From Chalara sp. BL73 (taxonomy: Eukaryota; Ascomycota; Leotiomycetes; Helotiales), in assembly GCA_918026815.1 (NCBI GenBank), contig CAKJVC010000088.1, positions 744,001 through 808,000 of the forward strand: a stretch of DNA of 64,000 bases, read 5' to 3'. Within the stretch, counting starts at the first letter, position 1, and each line of letters starts with the position of its first letter. Positions 33,512 through 46,002 of this stretch are shown here, piece by piece. Made by a program: the position numbers and the translations under genes. The notes under the pieces were generated by a model. That model was not told the origin of the DNA. It did no database searches and worked only from the letters and a program-made list of their open reading frames with translations.

Positions 33512-34685
33512 ATGCATGAACTATTCCTTACGTATATGATTGAAGACCATGCACGGAACAAGTCAATCAGTATCTTGAGCAAGTACTGCGACATGGCACC
33601 AAAACCTGTACTTCGACGTCGGCTGATTTGGCATGCTCCATTAGAGGGTAAGAGAAGCATTGTACAAAGCGCTCCAAAGCCTCCTGTCAAATCACAAGAC
33701 ATTCATTGGAAGAACTTGAATGAACAGCTGGGCCGCCAAGCATACGTCGTAGTTCTGAATTATGATATAAAGAAAGAAAATTTCTCTCTGGTGGATGCTG
33801 TTGATGGTGGCGAAATAAAAATCACGAAGTAAGTTCTTGTCTTCAAGATCCGTGCAGAAAAATGTGACTGGAAGAGTATTCTTAAAGATGATCATCCTTT
33901 AAGACAGCTAGAGTCATGTCTGAGTGCATTTTGACAGATCCTTTCAAACAAGTTCTCCATTTTCAGCCTTTTTAAGGGATTGATTCATTTCCCTCCTAGA
34001 CAAACGTGCATGTTGAGCATAGACAGCAACATATACTGCAAAAGTACTGACAACACTCAGTACCATAGACTGTAACGACATGCCAGGAGCATTGATTTGG
34101 GCTGACGTTCCGCTTCCGGGAGAAAATCAACAAGTGAACAACCGAGAGATGATTAGGATTGAGAATCAGAGAGGATTATGTAACCTCATGCAAGCAAACA
34201 ACTACAGGTGAAGATTACTGAGTAAAGGAAATGGATTTATCAACTGACAGAGCGTTAGATACATGGGAGAGATGATTGAGGAGGGACATATGTTTGTTCA
34301 TGACCATATCGTCATTGTGAGTAATTTGAGACAAAGCTGGGGAGTTCCTTCAATTACAAAAACTGGAAAGAAACTAAAAACTGACATCTGCTGAAACATC
34401 AAAGACTAACACCACCATCTATAGTATGTCACCAGAATGCTCCCCATTGTCCCTCAATCTCGAGATGAGAAACTCCTAGTAAATCAGCCTTTACCTCTAT
34501 ATGAAAGTCTCCGACCGTTCGATCCAGCCAAAAAATGGACAATGATCGCAAAAGTAGACGTTGGGGATCCCAAGTACATCCAGGAGGCGAAGGAGATGCT
34601 TTTGGCGCTTCAGAGTGAGTTCCTTGGATGCTTTAACATAAAGGCCATGGATAGGTTCGACTTCGACACGAGAGTAAGAGCGTGA
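33512..34685 (+). CDS. MED18: Mediator subunit 18 (Srb5)
   Basis: Head-module subunit of Mediator, contacting RNA polymerase II during initiation. Exons: 33512-33828, 34061-34207, 34253-34316 and 34425-34685; total 789 nt, 262 aa. It starts MHELFLTYMIEDHA, the conserved Med18 N-terminus, and continues with LRRRLIWHAPLEG and WKNLNEQLGRQAYVVVLNYD. Exon 2 gives DMPGALIWADVPLPGENQ, exon 3 YMGEMIEEGHMFVHDHIVI, and exon 4 ends FNIKAMDRFDFDTRVRA. The ATG at 33401 upstream lies outside the homologous region. Intron 1 (232 nt) is long for this genome. Confidence 0.88.
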
Positions 34686-34872
34686 GGCAGAGAGAAATAC
34701 AACACCTGATAGCGTTCTTTAGATTGTTATAGAGCATCGCCGTGATAAAACAATGGATAACTAAAACCGAGTAGATACAAGATGCGAATGTTTGTTTGAT
34801 TTGAGACCAGTCTATGCCATCCATGTGTATTTACATGCCACCGTTCCACACGGCCACTTCTCATGTATGAAT

Positions 34873-35169
34873 CTATTGGTTCTTCTTTGTCTGCCAAACG
34901 GCAACTCCGAAGGGAGCGGCTGTAAAAATATTAGTGACTGTATCTACAAACACACGTCCTCCGCAATCTGCACACATACCGAATCCCACAAACATGAAGC
35001 TCCAATATCTGAACGCGAAGAACTTCGTGAGAGGGTTGAATGGGATGTTGCTTCGAGGTCCCTCAGGATAGTGGTATGGTGAGGACATTTGCGCCCGAGT
35101 GCTGTGGAAGCCACGGCGGGCGACCATCATGGTGCTTGCGGAAGCGCGTGTTGTTGCTCGGGATAGCAT
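34873..35169 (-). CDS. COX8: Cytochrome c oxidase subunit VIIc (yeast Cox8)
   Basis: Small single-span subunit of respiratory complex IV in the mitochondrial inner membrane. Exons are 35169-34980 and 34919-34873 (78 aa). The presequence is rich in Arg and Ser and ends near ARRGFHSTRAQ. The mature part, SSPYHYPEGPRSNIPFNPL then FRYWSFMFVGFAAPFGVAVW, is characteristic. Without splicing, an insert of about 20 residues would break the membrane span; the intron has GTATGT, CACTAAT and TTTACAG signals. It is divergent from MTR4. Confidence 0.93.
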   Translation of the reverse strand: MLSRATTRASASTMMVARRGFHSTRAQMSSPYHYPEGPRSNIPFNPLTKFFAFRYWSFMFVGFGMCADCGGRVFVDTVTNIFTAAPFGVAVWQTKKNQ

Positions 35170-35426
35170 CTAGGGTCACATCAGCCTTGCAGAAGATCAA
35201 TTGGCGTAGTTGAGCGTACTTTAAGGATCGAATTGGTTGTTGTATTGCATAGGAGTAAAGTGGTTCGATGAGTGAAGTCAATCTAGGGCTCGGCAAGCTC
35301 TGAATGTGCCAAGAGGCTAATCAGGGCACGGACCAACTCCATTCTAAACTTTTTTGTTGATCTGAATTGAAAGGTTGATGAGAGTTGACACTCCTCACTT
35401 TACTCATCCCGTCATACACAGACAAT
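35170..35426. promoter_or_regulatory. Divergent promoter between COX8 and MTR4
   Basis: 257 bp separate the start codons of two head-to-head genes, a respiratory subunit and a nuclear RNA helicase. No specific motif is claimed. Confidence 0.6.
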
Positions 35427-38400
35427 ATGGACGCCGATCTCTTCGACGTCTTTAATGACGCGCCCGCGCGCGCGTTACCGGTGCATGCGGCAGACAATTC
35501 CCACGCTTCCAAAAAAGCTAAGAAGGATAAGAAAAGCAAGAAGAGACATGCGAATGGAGAGGTCAAGAAAGTGTTGGAAGATGGCGATATAGATATGGCC
35601 GATACTGAAGCTGAGGCTACAGCTACTGCTGCAAGCGAGCAGAATCGTACTTTGGTAGAGAAAAAGGATAGCAAGAGACGTCGGCGAGAACAAGAGGCCG
35701 AGCCAGTAGTTACGGATACCTTCGAGACGGAACAAACAAGAGAAGTCGCTGCCCCCAAGGCTGCACTTTCTAGTCAAGATGATGGAACTTTGGTACTTCA
35801 GCACAATATCCAGCACCAGGTCTCTCTCCCTCCAGATTATCCTTACATACCAATTTCCCAACATGTACCGCCTGAGAAGCCAGCCCGAGTATATGGATTC
35901 GAGTTAGACCCCTTCCAGAAAGTCTCTATAGCATCTATACAGCGAGGAGAGAGTGTGTTAGTATCGGCACATACCAGTGCAGGCAAAACAGTCGTTGCAG
36001 AGTATGCTATTGCCCAGAGTCTACAGAATAACCAAAGAGTTATTTACACAAGTCCAATCAAGGCCCTAAGCAATCAAAAATATCGAGAGTTTGCAGAAGA
36101 ATTTGGAGATGTTGGCCTTATGACGGGAGATGTTACGATAAATCCTACAGCAACCTGTTTGGTCATGACAACTGAAATCCTGCGATCTATGTTATACAGA
36201 GGCTCAGAAATTATGCGAGAGGTTCAGTGGGTAATATTCGATGAGATTCATTACATGAGAGATAAGACAAGAGGGGTGGTCTGGGAAGAGACAATTATTT
36301 TGTTACCAGACAAGGTCCGATACGTTTTTCTGTCTGCAACAATTCCGAACGCAATGCAATTTGCAGAATGGATCACAAAGATGCATTCACAACCTTGCCA
36401 TATTGTGTACACTGATTTCAGACCAACGCCTTTGCAGCACTTCTTCTTCCCATCAGGTGCCGATGGAATCCATCTAATCGTAGACGAGAAAGGCAATTTT
36501 AGGGAAGATAATTTTCAAAAGGCTATGGCCACTATTGAAGACAAGAAAGGAGCAGACCCAGCTGATTGGAATGCGAAGCAAAAAGGCCGAGGCAAAGACA
36601 AGAGAACCAATAAAGGCAGCAGAGACGACGGACAAGACGACATCTACAAGCTTGTAAAGATGCTTATGCTTAAACATTTCAATCCTGTTATTGTATTCAG
36701 TTTCAGTAAGAGAGAGTGCGAAGCGTATGCGCTAAAGATGAGTTCTATGGCATTTAATGACGAGTCTGAGAAAGATATGGTTACTAAAGTCTTTGAAAAT
36801 GCTATAGAGTCTCTATCCGAAGAAGACAAGGCACTTCCCCAGATCAGTACCATCCTACCTTTGTTACGTCGTGGAATTGGAGTTCACCACTCCGGTTTAT
36901 TGCCAATATTGAAGGAAACTATCGAAATATTGTTCCAGGAGAATTTGATTAAGGTCCTGTTTGCTACTGAAACATTCTCGATCGGCCTGAACATGCCTGC
37001 TAAAACTGTGGTTTTTACAAGCGTCGAAAAGTTCGATGGCGTTAGTACACGGTATCTCACTGCAGGTGAATTTATCCAAATGTCGGGACGTGCAGGTAGG
37101 AGAGGCCTTGATGACCGAGGTATTGTCATTATGATGATTAATAGTAAGATCGAGCCTGCGTCCGCAAAGGCAATTGTGCACGGAGAGCAAGACAATCTTA
37201 ATTCGGCATTCTATCTTGGCTATAATATGATTCTGAACTTGATGCGAGTGGAAGGTATTTCGCCGGAATTTATGCTTGAGCATTGTTTCTACCAGTTCCA
37301 AAATACTGCGAGTGTTGCGGGTTTGGAGAGAGATATTGAGAACCTGCAGATTGAGAGAGGCGAGGTTGAGATCGAAGACGAAGCCTTGGTCAAAGATTAT
37401 TATGAGCTTCGAGAAAACCTGACTACCTACGGCAATGATATGCGCCGCGTGATCAGCCATCCCGCCTACTGCCTACAGTTCATGCAGCCAGGACGACTTG
37501 TACACATCAAGTATAAAGACCACGATTTTGGTTGGGGAGCCGTAGTCAAGTATACTGAAGTTAAACCTTCCCAAGGCCAAACCGCTGCCGACATCGATCC
37601 TCACCAGTCCTATATTCTTGATGTATTACTAGATATCTCCGACGATTCATCAGTGGGAACGAAGACACATGACGACCTTCCTAGTGGTGTCCGCCCTCCC
37701 GGTGAAGATGAGAAAGGCAAGGCGGAAGTGGTTCCTCTTTTTCTGTCCTGCGTACAAGCAATAAGCCACGTTAGAATCCTTCTTCCAAAAGATCTCAATC
37801 GATCTGAGGATCGTATCCAAGTCCGCAAAACAATCAAAGAAGTCAAGAAGCGATTCCCGGACGGCCTTTCCGTTTTGGATCCCATCGAGAATATGGGTAT
37901 CATAGACGACTCTTTCAGAAAACTTATCCACAAAATAGAAGTTTTAGAATCTCGCATTACATCTAATCCGCTCCATCTTTCGCCACGCCTTCCAGCACTG
38001 TATAATCAATATGCTGCGAAGAAAGAGCTTGGACGGAAAATTAAGGAGAAGAAAAGAGCCATTAGTGCCGCTCAGAGTATCATGCAGCTAGACGAGCTCA
38101 AATCACGCAAACGTGTTCTTCGTCGTCTTGGCTTCATCAACGAACAAGAGGTCGTCCAATTGAAGGCACGTGTTGCTTGTGAGATCGCTTCCTCTGGAGA
38201 CGGCCATGAATTACTTCTCTCTGAGCTGATGTTCAATCGCTTCTTCAACGAATTGACACCTGAGCAATGCGCAGCAGTGCTATCGTGCTTCGTGTTTGAC
38301 GAGAAAGCCCAAGCAACTGCTCTGCCTGACCAACTCGGAAAAGCATATCGAGAGATCCAGGCGCAAGCGAGAGTTATAGCTAAAGTAAGTCAGGAGAGCA

Positions 38401-38734
38401 AGTTAAACGTGAATGAGCAAGAGTACGTCGAGAGCTTCAAGTGGCAACTCATGGAAATTGTACATGCTTGGGCTGAGGGTAGAGGGTTTGCAGAGATATG
38501 GTAAGTTATGCAATTCTGGATAACATATTATTATAAGCTAATGATGCACGCAGCAAAATGACAGAAGTCTACGAAGGTTCTCTTATCCGCATCTTTCGGC
38601 GCCTAGAGGAGCTGCTTAGACAGATGGGGAATGCAGCGAAGGTTATGGGATCTGACGAATTAGGCAGCAAGTTTGAGCAAGCGCTCGTCAAGATCAAGAG
38701 AGATATCGTTGCTGCTCAGAGCTTGTACCTGTAA
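35427..38734 (+). CDS. MTR4: ATP-dependent RNA helicase Mtr4 (Dob1)
   Basis: Ski2-like DExH helicase of the nuclear exosome and TRAMP complex, acting in rRNA processing and RNA surveillance. Exons are 35427-38500 and 38554-38734 (1,084 aa). The start is [13 protein letters not shown]; an in-frame ATG at 35385 would add 14 residues not expected in the family. The helicase core has [13 protein letters not shown] (about residue 180), the box FDEIHYM (about 270), FLSATIPNA, and [15 protein letters not shown] (about 550). The arch domain has [17 protein letters not shown]. The C-terminal helical domain continues across the intron ([18 protein letters not shown]). NOP53, an Mtr4 partner in yeast, is also in this window but not adjacent. 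Confidence 0.97.
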
Positions 38735-40686
38735 ACCATCAGGAGTTCCGATCTCGACATAGGTGAAGGCCACTGGTGTGACCTAGGCGTATTATGAAAA
38801 AGTGCATTGAGGAGCATGGCGTTATTGTGCACATATCAGGCGTTATCTGCAGGTCTTTATATGTTAGATTCAACGATGGTCTATCACCATCAATGATCGA
38901 CATGCGAGATCATAAAAATACCGTTAGAGCGATACCACGAATATGATTCAGCAGCGCGGTCGCTGTTATTCGGCCGCACCTATACATGAGAGCCTGAGAG
39001 TTGAAGACTTCGTAAATAGTGAACGAACAACCACTTAACCCAGACTCTGATATTCCCAAGAAGAATTGCACGAAAGTGATAAACATCAACCCACATGACC
39101 ACGCGTTATCTACAAGTAGATAACAGCTTTCCTCAAAAGTGAAGGATGCAGACCTTTTACTTAATGCTGCTGTTAAGATGTGTCAGGTATAGCTTTGTAG
39201 CTTTTCTCTCATTTCAAAAATGCATATGCTTGCTGGCAAATAACCCACCATTTCTCAATGTTTGGTCAACCAGTCCAGCAAAATACGTAGCAGCCGATTG
39301 GAAAACGTCCAAGTGCCAAGCCTCCCCCTGAATATGGAATGCGACGTGGTATTTCCCGGCCGTTGGTTTGTGTATCTACGTTTGCGGCTGCGCGACACCC
39401 ACCATGCTCCACATGAAACAAAGGCTCTTTTCCGGATAGAACGTGGTTATGAGCGAGATGTTTGTGCTACCCGGCGTCGCGAGTTGTGAGGGGAGGATAT
39501 ACAGATGTGGAGTCTGTTTCGCCGCCGAACACGCGTTTGGTGCTCTATGGGGCGACTATGAATCTCGGTATAATTAAATTGGGGAGGTGTTTTGTTTCCT
39601 CTGGACGATCTCAGATAGTTTATGCAGATATGCGGTTATGCGGTTATTGTTCAATAGGAGATGAAAATGATTTGTTGTATATGGCAGAGCATTGAGGAGG
39701 GTGGCATAGCATCGTGTTCATCCAAAGCTACAATACCTAGCCACACAGGTTCCTTGGCTATATTCAGGGGCAACGGGTCGAGTGGTTCTTTTCTCATACA
39801 CCATGTATCATACTGTACTTACATATAGTAAAGTACCATGGAGAACAGGAAGGTAGCCGTTTCCGGATAGCTGATCTTCCTTCTGTCGAACACCATCTTG
39901 ACCCCAATAGGTATCTGACTGGCTCTTCTCAGCTTACCTTTAAAGCCTCGAGCTTATCCTCCCTTTCCCATGTGATTCGTTTCTTCACTTTTAGGTTGTC
40001 CTGTGAATGGTCTGTATCCGGGGGAGAACTAAGACAGACTAGGGTCTAGCAATACGATAAGAGAAGAGAAGAAAAAAAAAAAGGGACACGCCAGAGCCAC
40101 GCGCAGGGATTAATATTGCACATTGATTGTGATGCATGCATATCACTCACTAACTAATCACCACCACCACCATCACCACCACTACTTTTTCGACTTATGC
40201 AAGTTCAAATCCAAATTTCGCCTCTCCATCAACCACTTTTGCGGTCCAACAACGCCACCGTGTTACTGTGTTTGCTTTACACATATTAAAGGCTACCCGG
40301 GTAATTGTTAAGCAGTATATATATATCTCTCTGTGCCTGTACCCCCTTTCTACGCTACCTGTAGGGTGACCATCCCCCAAGACTCCCAGGGCCGGATTAG
40401 GATCGTCTAGACTCTAGCTCTGCTGCACTGCTTCCTTTTTAGCACTCCCCCCCACCACCACCACTGATGATCTTCTTCCGTGCCGCCAGCACCCTACATT
40501 TTGGCCTCGTTTTCAAAACCCATGCTCTGCAACTCTATACGAAGAATACAATTCATGAGGGGTGTCTGACGTTCTCAGGATTCGTGAGCGTGAAGTACAA
40601 CGCGGTGGGAGAGGGAACCACAACTTCGATGAGCTGACCGCACAGCAAATCTGCCCGTTCTGGCTTGATACAGAGAATTAGACGCC
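38735..40686. promoter_or_regulatory. 1.95-kb intergenic region; probably MTR4 3' flank and long leader/promoter of the DENN gene
   Basis: There is no convincing gene. The last 700 bp are rich in pyrimidine tracts, an A run near 40073-40082, a CAC/CAT triplet repeat at 40160-40185 and a C tract near 40447. The repeat would encode eight consecutive His in a short upstream open frame (40123-40311). The stretch 39146-39695 has overlapping short frames with no recognisable motif. Confidence 0.45.
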
Positions 40687-43600
40687 ATGGACCCGACTTC
40701 AGCGCCGCTGGCAGACTACTTTTGGATCGCCGGAATTGACTCTCTTTCATATAGCGACCATGTCTTTGGCCCACCTACATCCAACGGCGTAGTCCCTCCT
40801 TCACCAGCGGTGGACGCTACGATTGAAGAAGGAACTGAAGGTGAGGCACCGGCTTTACCGCCTTCTGGCACCCCTCGAGCTTCGGCACGACATTCACGGA
40901 ACAACTCGTGGCAACGCCTGAACAAACCTTCTAATGATGCGCGCAACTCAATCCAGACTCTCGACGAGCTCGAGAGCACACACAGCAACCGAAGCAGTAT
41001 AACAATCAAAGGGCCATCAGATAGTAATGGGAATTTGGCGGGGTTCGACTTTGACAAGGCGTTGATCAAGTTTGCCAATGAACGGGAGAATTTCCTAGAC
41101 GACTTGAGCTTCAGTGCGGGAGCACCTACGCAGGCTGTACCGCCTATGACAAACCCGAGGGCGGAGAGAATCAGAGTAGAGGAGGGAGATGTGCTTGGTG
41201 TTGCAGGAAGGAGGAGCCCACTTCGGAGCGTTGGTGGAAGTATAAGACGGCGGATCAGCTTTAGAGATATGACTAGCATGAAGCGACAACCGTCCATGGT
41301 GCAGAGAGCAAGTAAGTTAGGTTTTCATAAAATGAATCTGCATTAATTCCTCTTGGGCAATATATATCTAGTCGCCTGGGATTGGCAAGCAAGATTAACT
41401 GTATTCTAGCATCTGTACGCACATCTAGACGCTTAAGCAATTACAACTCCGTCATACCTCCTCCCGAACCTCTGAACGCAGATCCTGACATGCATCCTTT
41501 GAAACGCCGATTCGAACCTGTCCTGCTGGACAGATACCCGCCAAAACACGAGGTTGAGGAAGTCAAGCGAAGAGGAAGATTTCCTGACTATGTGCCAATG
41601 TTCGCGTTTCCAAACGATATTAATATAGTCTCAGCAGATGAGCGTCCTAGGTCGACATGGCACGGCTTTGCCATGACTTCTGACGACAACTCGAAGATAT
41701 ATGGTATCACAGTAATAGTGTGGACGCCATTGAACCAGAAAGCTGCCGAAGAAGTGGAAAAGAGATGTGAGCAATGGAGACAGAGCCATATGTCAAATGA
41801 GGAACGGGAGCTTGCTGCTAGTTTAGGAGATAAATTGGCTCAGGAACGGGCAAATTTATCGCAACTATTAGCAAAGTTGCCGAGTATGGTATCTGGGTCA
41901 GCTGCGCGAGAGACCTTGGAAGAACAGATCATGGCTGTGGAGGAGAAAATTGCCCTTATGACTGACGTTTTGCGGCCCGTGAGACATGGAGCAGCATCAA
42001 AGATTGATGGCTTGACGGATGGCGAGACTGGGCTTTGGACACCTCGAGCGTACGGAATTCTAGGCAGAGATGCCAGTCTTTCCAGCTTTTGGAAAGAGTG
42101 GCTGAGAGCAGTAGTTGTTCCCATGACTGACGGGGCAGTATTAAGAGTGCCTCCTAGCTCTCCCAAAGTCGGCCGATGGCAACCTTTGGAGCGTTATGTC
42201 GTAAATCTTTGCACTGAGGCTTTGAGTCCCATATCCTCGAAAACTCAGGTGGAGCTTGCTGTTAGGGAACTGCGACTGTTTGCACGGAAAGAGGCAGCCA
42301 ACGAGTTACCAGAGTCGAGAGCTACGGACCTTTACGCACTGTTCAGAGCTCTTAGCATTCCAAATATTGTAGCATTGTTCGAATTTGCGCTGTCGGAATC
42401 AAGGATTATCCTCTTGTCTTCACATACGGCTATGTTATACCTTGCAAGCAAAGCTATTACGAGTTTACTCTATCCATTGAAATGGGCAAGCATCTTCATC
42501 CCAGTATTACCTGCAAGACTTCTTTCTGCACTTGAAGCACCTTGTCCATATATAGTGGGTATTGAACGAAGATATGACCATATAGAGCTTCCAGAGGAAG
42601 ACTATGTCCTAGTAGATCTTGATCAGGATATTATCGAAGCAACCTCGAAACCCACGGCTTTACCTCGCCAACAGCGTCGAAAATTGGTTTCACTACTCCA
42701 GTTAGCTGCACCTCATCACAACAGATGTGGTGTACCAGTCGGTCCACCACCTTATGCTATCGAGACATTCCCCTATGACGCTTTCTCGACCGAGAATGAA
42801 TCCGTTTTTACACAAAACGCTACACTGAGTTCGCTCGGAAAGTATGTGGCGCAAAATTCGACTACTTTTGGGGAACCAGATCCAAGTTGCGCAAAAAAGA
42901 ACTCCGTTTTCAATGCATTTTTGCAGTCAAAGAATGACCACACCAGGGTCGAGAGGCCGTCCACAAGCAAGTCAAGTAAGGCAAGCCCTCCGGCATCATT
43001 GTCGCCTATATCAGGAGAGTTTCCACGATTACCGAGCACCCCTATTTCTCGGAACGATTCTGGCTTTGCTCTTGCTGCGACATTGAAGGAGAAGAGATCC
43101 GGGCATTTCGACTCTAAATCTCGACGAAGCTCCTCTTTTGCGATGGATCGACAGCCAACACTTCGAAGACCAAGCATTCCTTTCGGTAATGGCCATTCTT
43201 CAAGTCTTTCAACTTCAGCACTCTCTATGGATGTCAAGTCAACATATGGCTATGCTCCATCTACGTATGCACCATCAACTATTGCTGCATCGACAATTAT
43301 GCCTAATATGCTTATGCAACCCGTTCGGAACACTGATTCCACTATATGGGTCGAAGGACATTGCTTTGAATGGGATAAATATGATAACAATTCGGTCTGT
43401 TCCATTTGTGATGACAGAGCTGAAGGTGATGGGATTTACAAGTGCACTGGCTGTGCTACATTATCACATGGTCGCTGCTTAGGTCATGTATCTCTTGTCT
43501 GTCCCTCAGCCTTCCACGCAGATCGAGTACGTGCAGCATTTGTCCGCTGCTTTGCAAGTATGTTCTACACCTATAGGAAATACTTGGGTAAGCCGACGAA

Positions 43601-44132
43601 GGAGCAGAAGAGCAGTGGTCAGATTTATGGTTTCGATATGGATGGGTTTATGAAGAGTTTGCCGCATGAACAGCAAGAATACACTGCTATGCTGAAGCAA
43701 ACGCAAGGTATGTCATTCTCCCTCCTATCGAGCTCAGCACAATCTAATAGAGAATTTACAGCATTCAACGAATTCATCCACGAGCGCGAGATCACGCTCG
43801 CGAATGACCCCAAGGTTCACCTTTTCGATAGTGTTATCCTCTCCAAGAAATCTCGTGGCCGCTCCTCATTCTTCTCATCGAAGTCGCGTACAACTGGCTT
43901 TTTGGACGATAGAACAGACCATCTATGGCGAAGCGCCGCCGTCCCAACGCCGAGCGCGAAGTTTCCTGGTGATTATAGAACGGTGGTATCTCGAGTACCG
44001 GCACAGCTGGATGCTACTCTCATGAAGGAGCCGAGAACCATACAGGGTGTCCCAAGACTTGATTTGCCAGGCAAAAGAGTCAACCGAAAGGCTATACCTA
44101 GCTTGCTTGGTGGTGGTGGACGAAGCTCTTGA
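40687..44132 (+). CDS. DENN-domain protein with C1 zinc-binding domain
   Basis: DENN proteins are usually guanine nucleotide exchange factors for Rab GTPases; the specific Rab is unknown. Exons: 40687-41311, 41410-43707 and 43762-44132; total 3,294 nt, 1,097 aa. The N-terminal 200 residues are Ser- and Pro-rich. The DENN module includes YVPMFAFPNDINIVSADERP and TWHGFAMTSDD (uDENN), then FEFALSESRIILLSSH, LLYPLKWASIFIPVLP and PCPYIVGIERRY (cDENN), then VLVDLDQD (dDENN). A C1-type Cys/His cluster follows near 43365-43505 (HCFEW, CSICDDRAEGDGIYKCTGC, HGRC). The tail has a DENN-associated FNEFIHERE. Intron 2 is exactly 54 nt and open in frame, so its retention would only add 18 residues. Confidence 0.92.
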
Positions 44133-46002
44133 TCTCATACTTCCGAGGCTTGAGAAGCAAGGACATAATGATCTATATAAGATACGGGGGCAAAACAGTT
44201 GACTTGTAAGATAGAAGGTTGGGAAAAGCATTTGGGATTCAAGCATGGTATGGCGTTCACATTTGTGGAGGGACATTTTATTTGCATAGATCGTTATTGA
44301 GATAGCATGGAAAGAGAAGAGATGATGTGTTGGATTACATGCCAAGTTGGGGATGGAGACTTGGTTATTATAATAATGCATTGTGGAGATAAGAGAAATA
44401 GATGCTGAATATACAACGCATTGAACTCCTTGTATTTATTGTTGGCAGGGAGGTTATTCTGTGTAACGGGAGGCAAAATAGCTTCCGATGCAAGCTACCC
44501 TTAATATCGAGTCGGTTCTCATCTGATTATTGGCTAACTTTGGTAAATCATATACGCACATAAATACTACATAACCCTTCCACGTGTATCTCAAGTCTAG
44601 CTTGAGTATATCTCACACGCTGCATAAGCTATCGCAGAGCCAAGACATTGGAACTATTAAGCGAATTTGCCCCTGCGCCTCATTTTAATTTTCTCTCAAG
44701 TACCCATGAGGTGGATATAGTTTTCTGCCCCTACAAATCTCTGTACGAGTTTGCCTCGGCCCAAATGCTCTCATAGGACAACAAACAATTATTCGTTTTG
44801 ACGATTGATTATTTTCTTCAATAAAACGAGAGATTAAAAACATGCCTTGGCGGAAAACTCCTGCTTGCACTAATATCTACACGTATTACGTATAACCTGG
44901 ATATCTTTAGGCTTCTTGCTCTATTCTAATATCATTTAATTGTTTCATGTTCTGATTCTTGACTAAGAACTTGATATTTGCTAAGCTTAGCGTGTGACGT
45001 TTGGTATCTATCTTGGGTCATCACATGGGCATATCTTCAAGCTGTTCGCATCGATTATAGACATTATTCTTCGGCCACTGCTTAGTTGTTTAAATATGAG
45101 AATTACTCCGCCTGTGTACGAAACCTGGGTACAATTGAAAGCAAATATCCGCGATAGGCCCCAACAGCCTATAATCGCCGAGTACATGAAATCTACGCAG
45201 ACCACTGAAACATCAATCTCACACTTTTACCTTTCTTGCCCGACATTATCTGACCTACCGCAAGTCAACACTTTCACCCACAGTACTTGAATTCGCGCCA
45301 TCACAACCATGCCCATGGCAGCCAATGAGCATTTCAACTGATTAAGGCCGGAAGCAAAGAGCACACAGACAGAATCGGAGGCATAGGGCCCATCGAAAGC
45401 AAACAACTAGAATTCGATGATTTGAACCGCTTTTCATATACATGTGATAAGCGGGATCGGAGATCTCATTCCTAGCGGCAATATGACTTTCTTATTTCAA
45501 GCACTAGAAATAAAGCTTCCAATAGGCCGGTTCTACGAGGAGAGATTAGAAGCGATGGGATGAGAGGCGATGCTGAAATTTGTGTTGGGATAGCAGCTAA
45601 CTACGGAGAAAAATATTCTCTATCCGAAAGAGATTGGAACAGCGGAAATTAAAACATTCTGGACTGGAGCACTCGATCATGATTATGGAAATTGAGCTAC
45701 GGGGCGAGGAAGATCAGTAAATACGGTGGAAGAATCGCGCTCTCTCGCCTCGGGCCTAGCTAGCCTTGAGATAAAGTATATTGGCGAGGATGCTTATATA
45801 TACAAGGGACGATACTGCGTAATTCTGCGTCCTATAGTACCTTCCATAGTTGGCGAAATGTCTAGATAGCAATAAAAGATTGGAAACATAATATATATAT
45901 GCAAACAATGTTAAGAGTCGCAAACAATTCACAAATTAAACCGAACGACTCAAAGCTGGCGAAATATTGATACAGACTCGACGGAATGTTCATGATTCCT
46001 GG
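44133..46002. other. 1.9-kb convergent intergenic region, no gene seen
   Basis: It lies between two facing genes (DENN protein and TRAPPC13-like). AT-rich with short random frames only; one 98-aa plus frame at 44994-45290 has no recognisable motif. The length is large for a region needing only two terminators. Confidence 0.45.

Noticed and set aside
35321..35864. Minus-strand open frames over the MTR4 start
   Set aside because: Low-complexity shadows of the Lys/Asp-rich MTR4 N-terminus.
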